Below are positions 6,587-11,081 of a stretch of 15,128 nt of DNA, piece by piece. Position 1 is the stretch's first letter. Every line of letters starts with the position of its first letter. The stretch is from JAUSKF01 sp964355005 (GTDB lineage: Bacteria > Patescibacteriota > Minisyncoccia > UBA6257 > WO2-44-18): positions 1-15,128 of the forward strand of contig CAYHBX010000018.1 of NCBI GenBank assembly GCA_964355005.1. Direction: 5' to 3'. The position numbers and the translations under genes were made by a program. The notes under the pieces were generated by a model. It did no database searches and was not told the origin of the DNA. It was given only the letters and a program-made list of their open reading frames with translations.

Positions 6587-6615
6587 AATATAAGATTACC
6601 GGCAAACCGAGTCAA
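6587..6615 (-). promoter_or_regulatory. Promoter of the candidate small RNA
   Basis: TTGACT (6615-6610), 17-bp spacer, TATATT (6592-6587), each 5 of 6 to the sigma-70 consensus. The predicted RNA start is near 6580. It is the best two-box promoter in the window besides that of rpmA, and no protein gene follows it. Confidence 0.65.
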
Positions 6616-6630
6616 GACCAGTTATCCCCA

Positions 6631-6699
6631 CCCCAACACCAAACGAGGGGCGTTTTTACGACTCGGCGCTTTAGCGTACCCCTCGTTGTGGTGTTGGGG
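6631..6699. repeat. Long inverted repeat with 20-bp arms
   Basis: The arms at 6631-6650 and 6679-6699 are complementary except for one inserted base and enclose 28 nt that contain a smaller hairpin (CGC TTTA GCG). It lies just past the stop of the 42-residue peptide gene and before the small-RNA promoter. There is no T run beside it, so it is more likely a repeat element or mRNA 3'-end stabiliser than a simple terminator. Confidence 0.7.
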
Positions 6700-6708
6700 C
6701 CCACCCGG

Positions 6709-6837
6709 TTAATTCGCCTTTTCAATAATTATCGGCGTTTTGGCTTGTTCGCCACGGAAAAAGTACCCTATCCCAACTCCAGCCAGGAAGACCATGATCA
6801 GGACTATCAACATTTGAATGGTCTCTTTTTTCGTCAT
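6709..6837 (-). CDS. 42-residue single-pass membrane peptide, unknown function
   Basis: Short reading frame beginning MTKKETIQML, with one strongly hydrophobic helix (about residues 8-27, IQMLIVLIMVFLAGVGIGYF) between a basic start and a charged tail ending IIIEKAN. By the positive-inside rule the N-terminus would face the cytoplasm. An ATG 9 bp upstream (6846) gives MGIMTKKE. I prefer 6837 because TATAAA lies 9 nt before it, and a longer structured leader may also exist. Codon use looks natural and no other frame in this stretch is credible. No family is recognised; small anchors of this kind often modulate a larger membrane partner, but none is adjacent. Confidence 0.6.
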   Translation of the reverse strand: MTKKETIQMLIVLIMVFLAGVGIGYFFRGEQAKTPIIIEKAN

Positions 6838-6881
6838 AATTCCCATTTTATAAGACTCATCGGTACATCAGACCTATTTGA

Positions 6882-7033
6882 CCCCGTCACATAAACCACT
6901 ACTGCTCTGTCTGGCCGTTTCCCGAAGATGAAGATCAAGAGTTCGCATAGAAAAAATTAGCTGACAGTTAATAAATTATTGCCGGACAGAGACTGGGAAA
7001 CGGAAGTAGTGGTTATGTGCGGGATTTGACACG
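6882..7033 (-). promoter_or_regulatory. Switch-like structured leader upstream of the 42-residue peptide gene
   Basis: An outer stem of 14-15 bp (6889-6903 with 7005-7018) encloses two 9-nt segments that each have a partner: A 6906-6914 with 6982-6990 (one G-U), and B 6915-6923 with 6995-7003 (perfect). The order is A B ... A' B', so the two helices cross and cannot both form fully. A minus-strand TATAAT at 7045-7040 would start a transcript near 7033, placing this structure at the very 5' end of a roughly 195-nt leader. No known riboswitch is recognised. It may instead be a dead mobile repeat. Confidence 0.4.
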
Positions 7034-7054
7034 ATTTCCATTATAGCTTAAAGT
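7026..7054 (+). promoter_or_regulatory. Promoter of rpmA
   Basis: TTGACA (7026-7031), 17-bp spacer, TAAAGT (7049-7054, 4 of 6). The predicted start is near 7061, giving a leader of about 86 nt. The opposing minus-strand TATAAT (7040-7045) lies within the spacer, so the two promoters overlap. Confidence 0.55.
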
Positions 7055-7071
7055 AAGCGGTAATAACATTA

Positions 7072-7149
7072 GAGCGTTAGCGAATGGCGCCCCGCCTTCG
7101 GCGGGATGCTCATAATTTCATTCAATCGCTTCGCTCTTGAGAAATTATG
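7072..7149 (+). promoter_or_regulatory. Folded rpmA leader that can cover the start codon
   Basis: GAGCG, AGCG and AATG (7072-7086) pair with CATT, CGCT and CGCTC (7119-7136), enclosing a 6-bp hairpin (7091-7105). Alternatively CATAATTTC (7111-7119) pairs perfectly with GAAATTATG (7141-7149), which contains the rpmA ATG. No ribosome binding site precedes the start. The outer palindrome could also be a REP-like element. Confidence 0.4.
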
Positions 7150-7425
7150 GCACATACAAAATCAGGAGGTTCAACAAAATTAGGAAGAGATTCGGCGGGC
7201 AAACGCCTGGGAGTCAAAGTCAACGATAATCAACCCGTGAAAACCGGGGAAATTATCATACGCCAACGCGGTTCTCACTACATTCCGGGAAGAAATGTTA
7301 AACAGGGCGCCGATGACACCATCTACGCGATGAAAACCGGCACGGTAAAATTCAGCGACAGCAAAAAGACCCGCTTCGACGGCACTAAGCGATACATTAA
7401 GATAGTGGCAGTAGTCTTACCTTAA
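7147..7425 (+). CDS. rpmA: 50S ribosomal protein bL27
   Basis: bL27 lies at the peptidyl transferase centre of the large subunit; its basic N-terminal tail reaches tRNA. The chain starts MAHTKSGGSTKLGRDSAGKR, close to the family start, and continues with LGVKVNDNQPVKTGEIIIRQRG and YIPGRNVKQGADDTIYAMKTGTVKF, all typical. The N-terminus begins directly with MAH, with no cleavable extension as in Firmicutes. Length 92 is normal. It is not next to rplU (bL21), its usual partner; nothing like bL21 is in the window. Its last 29 bp overlap the end of rplI on the opposite strand. Confidence 0.96.
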   Translation: MAHTKSGGSTKLGRDSAGKRLGVKVNDNQPVKTGEIIIRQRGSHYIPGRNVKQGADDTIYAMKTGTVKFSDSKKTRFDGTKRYIKIVAVVLP

Positions 7426-7825
7426 CTTTCCCCTTCGTCTCTTTTCCAAAAAGAATATCCACTTCCCGGTCTCCGAGAAAACGCAAAGATTGATTTAAGT
7501 TCACGGAAAAGTCATTAAAGCTTTTGTCTTCAAGAGCTTTTTTGATATCCGCGGCGGTTACTGAACCGAAAACCTCCCCTTTGGTTCCGGATCTGACTTT
7601 AAACTCCAATAACTCGGTTTTTAGGCGTTCTACGGCCGCCTGGGCCGCCACCATTCTGGCTTGCTCCCCTTTCTCAAAATTTTCTTTCAGTTTTAGGGCC
7701 TGAGCGTCAGCGGGAACGGCCAACTTCCTGGCTACCAAAAAATTCCGGGCGTAACCGTCCGCGACCTCTTTGATGTCATATTTCCGCCCGATCTTTTTTA
7801 CGTCTTGGAGCAATAAAACTTTCAT
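7397..7825 (-). CDS. rplI: 50S ribosomal protein bL9
   Basis: bL9 binds 23S rRNA near the L1 stalk and helps keep the reading frame. The N-terminal domain is clear: MKVLLLQDVKKIGRKYDIKEV, then DGYARNFLVARKLA, the RNA-binding stretch. A long connecting helix (about residues 41-75) and a C-terminal domain (GEVFGSVTAADIKKAL) follow. Length 142 is slightly short of the usual 147-150. Start at 7825: AGGA in the preceding 9-mer array (AATAGGACGAATGTATG) has a suitable spacing and may serve as the ribosome binding site. It follows the S41 protease gene by 36 bp and is probably co-transcribed with it. Some CPR groups are reported to lack bL9, so its presence is a mild lineage clue. Confidence 0.95.
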   Translation of the reverse strand: MKVLLLQDVKKIGRKYDIKEVADGYARNFLVARKLAVPADAQALKLKENFEKGEQARMVAAQAAVERLKTELLEFKVRSGTKGEVFGSVTAADIKKALEDKSFNDFSVNLNQSLRFLGDREVDILFGKETKGKVKVRLLPLS

Positions 7826-7828
7826 ACA

Positions 7829-7866
7829 TTCGTCCTATTAGTCTTATAGGACTTATTAGACCTATT
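7829..7866. repeat. 9-mer tandem array between S41 protease stop and rplI start
   Basis: Minus-strand units are CAATAGGTC, TAATAAGTC, CTATAAGAC and TAATAGGAC. The first contains the TAG stop of the protease gene; the last holds AGGA just before the rplI ATG. The array therefore forms the whole intergenic spacer. Confidence 0.8.
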
Positions 7867-9088
7867 GGCTTTGTAGTGCCTGCCTTAAAACCTCAAATGC
7901 CTTAGTTAATTGAGGGTCGGCATCTTTTTTAATATCTTCTTCGGTAATCTTCACCTCGTAATCCGGGGACAGGCCGATCTTGTCGATCACCGCTCCCTTT
8001 GGCATGACCCATTTGGCAACCGTAATCTTCAAGCTAGACCCGTCTTTCAACGGCTGAAGCTCTTGGACGCTCCCCTTACCGAAGGTCTTCTCTCCCACCA
8101 AAGGAGAGGACTTCAGGTCGCGCAACGCGCCGGCCAAAATTTCGGAAGCGGAAGCAGACCCGCCGTTGACTAGCACGACAACCGGGACATCTTTCAGCGC
8201 GCCATTGCCAGTAGTGCGGAAAACCCGGTCATTGCCATCCCGGAAAGCTTCAGTGGTCACCACGGTACCTTTCGGGACGAACCACCCCGACAGATTTACT
8301 GCCACCTCCAGATAGCCGCCGGGATTATTGCGCATATCTAAAACTATCCCATCCGCTCCTTTCAGCGCGCCGTCAACGATCGCCCGGTAGAAAAGGTAGG
8401 GAGCATTTTCATTAAAAGCATAGAGCTTGATGTGCAGGATATTCCCCTCTTTAACGTCCCAGTCCAAAGTCGGCGCTTTTATCTCATCACGGACGATCTT
8501 AAATTCCTTGGGCTTCTCCCAACCATTCCGCAAAATTTTCAGCGTCACCTCCGTGCCGATCTCTCCTCGGATCAGCTTCACCGCCTCATTAACATCCATA
8601 GTGGCGACGAATTTACCGTCAACTTCAATTATTTTGTCCTTGGCTTGCAATCCGGCAAGGTCGGCCGGAGAATCCTTGATCGGCGCGATTATCACCAATT
8701 GTTCGTCTCGCGTTCCAATCTCTGCTCCAATGCCACCGAACCGCCCGGAAACATCCTCTTCGAATTTCTTCGCATCGGACGGAGGCAAGAAAATCGTGTG
8801 GGGATCCTTCAATGCCGCGACTAATCCGTGTACTGACCCGTAAACTAAATCTTTGTCTTTCGCGGTAGCGCCATCAATGTGCTGTTCTTTTAATTTTTCC
8901 CAAACCTGCCAAAAAACACCGAAGTCCGCCTTAATATCAGGGTCATCAATATTGGTAATGTTTTTAACCGTGATAACTTTCGGGTCCTGCTGACCGGAGC
9001 GATAACCAATATAAAAAGCTCCTAAAACGATGGCGATAGACAAGATACCCGCTAAACCGATCTGCCAAAAACTTTTTGAAATCCGCAT
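7862..9088 (-). CDS. S41 C-terminal processing peptidase (CtpA/Prc-like)
   Basis: A membrane-anchored serine protease that trims or degrades envelope proteins from their C-termini. Layout: N-terminal anchor (about 8-28), S41 N-terminal helical region (about 54-115), PDZ domain (about 117-200, with GGIGAEIG and DKIIEVDG), and S41 catalytic domain (about 213-380). The Ser-Lys dyad is placed at S313 in NGGSASASEIL and K338 in GEKTFGKGSVQ, 25 residues apart as in E. coli Prc. LDMRNNPGG (250-258) is the usual preceding motif. Length 408 is typical for Gram-positive/CPR CtpA. Start ATG at 9088; a REP-like element lies in the upstream region between it and a TATAGT (9154-9149). It is followed by rplI. 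Confidence 0.95.
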   Translation of the reverse strand: MRISKSFWQIGLAGILSIAIVLGAFYIGYRSGQQDPKVITVKNITNIDDPDIKADFGVFWQVWEKLKEQHIDGATAKDKDLVYGSVHGLVAALKDPHTIFLPPSDAKKFEEDVSGRFGGIGAEIGTRDEQLVIIAPIKDSPADLAGLQAKDKIIEVDGKFVATMDVNEAVKLIRGEIGTEVTLKILRNGWEKPKEFKIVRDEIKAPTLDWDVKEGNILHIKLYAFNENAPYLFYRAIVDGALKGADGIVLDMRNNPGGYLEVAVNLSGWFVPKGTVVTTEAFRDGNDRVFRTTGNGALKDVPVVVLVNGGSASASEILAGALRDLKSSPLVGEKTFGKGSVQELQPLKDGSSLKITVAKWVMPKGAVIDKIGLSPDYEVKITEEDIKKDADPQLTKAFEVLRQALQSQ

Positions 9089-9099
9089 ATTAGTGTTTT

Positions 9100-9150
9100 G
9101 TCATTGCGAGCCCGCCCACCGGACAGGCAGGTAAGCCGAGGCAATCTTAC
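9100..9150. repeat. REP-like element, copy 1, with a nested second palindrome
   Basis: Begins GTCATTGCGAG and ends GCAATCTTAC like copies 2 and 3, but is longer because a second palindromic element (CCCGCC...GGCAGG, about 9111-9131) sits inside it. It lies in the divergent gap between the S41 protease gene and the 89-residue protein gene. Confidence 0.7.
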
Positions 9151-9168
9151 TATATCTAATTAGTCTAC

Positions 9169-9174
9169 TATAAT
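9169..9174 (+). promoter_or_regulatory. -10 box 6 nt before the 89-residue protein gene
   Basis: TATAAT, then AAGTAT, then ATG. With standard spacing the first transcribed base would be the A of ATG, a leaderless mRNA. There is no Shine-Dalgarno sequence and no room for one. Confidence 0.7.
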
Positions 9175-9180
9175 AAGTAT

Positions 9181-9450
9181 ATGCGCTCAATTGATGATGC
9201 TAAAAAAGCCTACCTAGAAGAATTGGCTCGCCGCCAGCAGGATGGCCACATATCCACGTCCTATCAGTTGACGGGATTGGAAATTGCGAATATTTTAGAA
9301 GACTGGAAGCATAAATCACTTTACATAAAGATCGCTAAAGAACATGGGGAATCAAAAATGCTCCAACTGGCGAAGAGCGTTGCCGAGAATAAAAATATCA
9401 GCAACAAGGGCGCGTACTTCATGAAAATATTGAAAAATACATCCTATTAG
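9181..9450 (+). CDS. Small soluble protein of unknown function (89 aa)
   Basis: I do not recognise a named family, although the pattern (KKAYLEELARRQQDGHISTSYQLTG, then ANILEDWKHKSLYIKIAKEH, then AKSVAENKNISNKGAYFMKIL) looks like a compact helical protein of the kind seen often in Patescibacteria. It is rich in Lys/Glu with no membrane segment; basic patches could suit nucleic-acid or ribosome contact, which is a guess. It opens the plus-strand stretch with def and fmt, but each of these has its own -10, so an operon is not required. The last codons TCC TAT TAG are the first unit of a 9-mer array, so the C-terminal SY and the stop come from repeat sequence. Confidence 0.8.
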   Translation: MRSIDDAKKAYLEELARRQQDGHISTSYQLTGLEIANILEDWKHKSLYIKIAKEHGESKMLQLAKSVAENKNISNKGAYFMKILKNTSY

Positions 9451-9476
9451 TCCTATTAGACCTATTCGACTTATAA
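9438..9476. repeat. 9-mer tandem array from the stop codon into the def promoter
   Basis: Plus-strand units are TCCTATTAG (twice), ACCTATTCG and ACTTATAAT. The first unit holds the stop codon of the 89-residue protein; the last supplies most of the TATAAT of the def promoter. Confidence 0.8.
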
Positions 9477-9477
9477 T
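9472..9477 (+). promoter_or_regulatory. -10 box 6 nt before def
   Basis: TATAAT, six A, ATG. Predicts transcription starting at the A of the def start codon. The box is the final unit of the 9-mer array. Confidence 0.7.
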
Positions 9478-9483
9478 AAAAAA

Positions 9484-9963
9484 ATGACGATCGTTACAAC
9501 AGCAACCAAAAAAGACGAAAGGTTCCTGCGCCAAAAAACGCGGGAATTTGATTTTTCTAAATTTACCAGAAAAGAAATTCAGGTACTGGTGCGCCAAATG
9601 CGCCAAGACATGATTGCCGCCGAAGGCATCGGTTTGAGCGCCAATCAGATCGGCTTGGACACAAAGATATTCGTCGCCCGGGTTGAAAATAAGTTCTATG
9701 CCGTTTTTAATCCGGAGATCATCCAGAAGTCCACGGAAACCAATAAAATGGACGAGGGCTGCTTAAGCATCCCGGGCGTCTACGGGTTAGTAGAACGACC
9801 CGCTAAAGTCACCCTAAAAGGTTTTGATCCGAATGGCCGGCCGGTCAAAATAAAAGCCTGGGGTCTACTGGCGAGGGTATTCCAGCATGAAATGGACCAC
9901 CTAGATGGAGGGCTATTTATTGATAAAGCAAAACAAGTGGAGCGCGTCCCCCTCGTAAAATAA
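9484..9963 (+). CDS. def: Peptide deformylase
   Basis: Removes the formyl group from N-formylmethionine of new proteins; a metal enzyme in the cytoplasm. The three family motifs are present in order: GIGLSANQIG (48-57), EGCLSIPG (91-98) and QHEMDHLDG (134-142). The metal ligands are C93, H135 and H139, with catalytic E136 and Q55. Length 159 is normal. It is 80 bp upstream of fmt, the enzyme that adds the formyl group; the pair def-fmt is a widespread arrangement. The separating gap contains a REP-like element. Confidence 0.96.
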   Translation: MTIVTTATKKDERFLRQKTREFDFSKFTRKEIQVLVRQMRQDMIAAEGIGLSANQIGLDTKIFVARVENKFYAVFNPEIIQKSTETNKMDEGCLSIPGVYGLVERPAKVTLKGFDPNGRPVKIKAWGLLARVFQHEMDHLDGGLFIDKAKQVERVPLVK

Positions 9964-9997
9964 ATTATTCTATTCAACTTAAATGCCATTATCGTCC

Positions 9998-10030
9998 GTC
10001 ATTGCGAGTAATCGAAGCAATCCTACATTA
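9998..10030. repeat. REP-like element, copy 2
   Basis: GTCATTGCGAG, a short core TAATCGAA, then GCAATCCTACATTA. ATTGC and GCAAT can pair. It ends 12 bp before the fmt start codon, next to its -10-like box. Confidence 0.75.
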
Positions 10031-10031
10031 A

Positions 10032-10037
10032 TATTAT
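10032..10037 (+). promoter_or_regulatory. Probable -10 box 5 nt before fmt (TATTAT)
   Basis: TATTAT (5 of 6) ends 5 nt before the fmt ATG, just after the REP-like element. It fits the short-leader pattern seen at its neighbours, but the match is weaker. Confidence 0.45.
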
Positions 10038-10042
10038 AAATA

Positions 10043-10897
10043 ATGAAGTACGCTTTTTTCGGATCGCCGGAATTCGCAAAAATAGTTTTAGAGGAATTGA
10101 TCACCGGTGGATTTCCTCCGGCTTTGGTTGTGTGTAATCCCGACAAGCCGATGGGGCGAAAAAAGATCATCACTCCCCCGCCAACGAAAGTTTTGGCCAA
10201 AGAAAATGAAATTTCCGTTGCCCAACCGGAAAACAAGGAATCTATTATCAATTATCTTAGCAGGGGCTTTGACTTCTTTGTCGTGGCCGCTTATTCAAAG
10301 ATCCTGCCAAAAAACGTCATTGAATTGCCAAGGCTCGGGGTTATTGGCGTCCACCCATCTCTGTTACCAAAATATCGGGGCGCTACGCCTATTCAATCAG
10401 CGATCCTAGCTGGTGAAACCGAAACCGGAACTTCGCTTTTTATGATAGACGAAAAAGTGGACAACGGGCCAATACTGGCGCAACAAAGTTTGCAACTAAC
10501 GAAGCCGACGCCGGGGGTCGGCTCTCCGACCGATAGCGTCGGAGCTAACGACAATTACGAAAAGCTGATGCAAAAACTGGCTCATCTATCCGGTAAATTG
10601 CTGGTAGAAGCACTGCCGAAATTCATCGATGGAAAGAGCAGACCGAAGGAACAGGATCACGATGCCGCTACTTTCACTAAAAAATTCACCACCGAAGACG
10701 GATTTGTTGATCTACTTAAAGATGACCCGACAATAATTGAGCGCAAGGTCCGCGCCCTAAATCCGGAACCCGGAGTGTGGACAACGAAGGATAATCGGCG
10801 AATGAAGATACTGGAAGCAGAACTAAAAGACGGCAAACTCGTTCTCAAAAAAATTCAATTTGAAGGCGGCCTCCCCCGCCCCCCGCTACCGCAATAG
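10043..10897 (+). CDS. fmt: Methionyl-tRNA formyltransferase
   Basis: Formylates Met-tRNA(fMet) with 10-formyl-tetrahydrofolate, priming translation initiation. The N-terminal Rossmann-like catalytic domain (1-155) shows FFGSPEFA, PDKPMGRKK, AAYSKILPK, VHPSLLPKYRGATPIQ and DEKVDNGPIL. The OB-like C-terminal domain is about 205-275. Three oddities: the N-x-H catalytic motif reads G102-V-H104, so the asparagine equal to E. coli N106 is glycine, while H104 and D140 are kept; residues 155-169 (PTPGVGSPTDSVGAN) come from a palindromic insert between the domains; and the end (GGLPRPPLPQ) is unlike the usual tail, making 284 residues against about 310. The stop TAG abuts a 9-mer array. Confidence 0.94.
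   Translation: MKYAFFGSPEFAKIVLEELITGGFPPALVVCNPDKPMGRKKIITPPPTKVLAKENEISVAQPENKESIINYLSRGFDFFVVAAYSKILPKNVIELPRLGVIGVHPSLLPKYRGATPIQSAILAGETETGTSLFMIDEKVDNGPILAQQSLQLTKPTPGVGSPTDSVGANDNYEKLMQKLAHLSGKLLVEALPKFIDGKSRPKEQDHDAATFTKKFTTEDGFVDLLKDDPTIIERKVRALNPEPGVWTTKDNRRMKILEAELKDGKLVLKKIQFEGGLPRPPLPQ
10505..10542. repeat. Palindromic REP-like insert inside fmt
   Basis: A nested inverted repeat: outer CCGACG / CGTCGG and inner GGTCGG / CCGACC around CTCT, with 5-nt internal loops. It lies in frame between the catalytic and C-terminal domains and encodes a Gly/Pro/Ser-rich linker. Confidence 0.75.
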
Positions 10898-10925
10898 GAT
10901 ATTCGTCCTATTGGTCTTATTTACA
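10888..10925. repeat. Degenerate 9-mer array at the fmt stop codon
   Basis: Starts CAATAGGAT, which contains the fmt TAG, then TCCTATTGG and TCTTATTTA. Shorter and more decayed than the other arrays. Confidence 0.6.
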
Positions 10926-10943
10926 TCTTTAAGTATTCGTCTC

Positions 10944-11066
10944 AAACCCTAAACTCTAAATCCTAAACAATGTTCAAAAAATAAAACTCCAAATTACAAA
11001 AGTTTGGAATTTTGAATTTTGGTAATTAAAAACTTGTTTAGAATTTAGATATTAGGATTTAGGATT
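10944..11066. repeat. Long AT-rich imperfect inverted repeat between convergent genes
   Basis: The left part (CCTAAACTCTAAATCCTAAAC) and right part (GTTTAGAATTTAGATATTAG) are imperfect inverse complements; the centre has TCCAAA / TTTGGA (10988-10993, 11003-11008). The whole would fold as a roughly 120-nt hairpin. It fills the gap between fmt and the cohesin gene, contains no gene, and may end transcription from both sides. Confidence 0.7.
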
Positions 11067-11081
11067 TTCTCGCACGATTGC

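Noticed and set aside
6433..6615. 60-residue minus-strand reading frame
   Set aside because: It lies inside the candidate structured RNA, has no protein-like composition and its frame follows hairpin arms. No ribosome binding site or homologue-like motif is visible.
6329..6712. 127-residue plus-strand reading frame after ndh
   Set aside because: It runs through three hairpins and the 20-bp-arm inverted repeat; Cys/Gly/Pro-rich composition is what GC-rich structured DNA gives by chance.
10860..10897. Frameshift at the 3' end of fmt
   Set aside because: The last residues are unlike the family tail, but the core of the C-terminal domain is intact and the usual ending was not found in the other frames; replacement of the tail by repeat sequence explains it as well.
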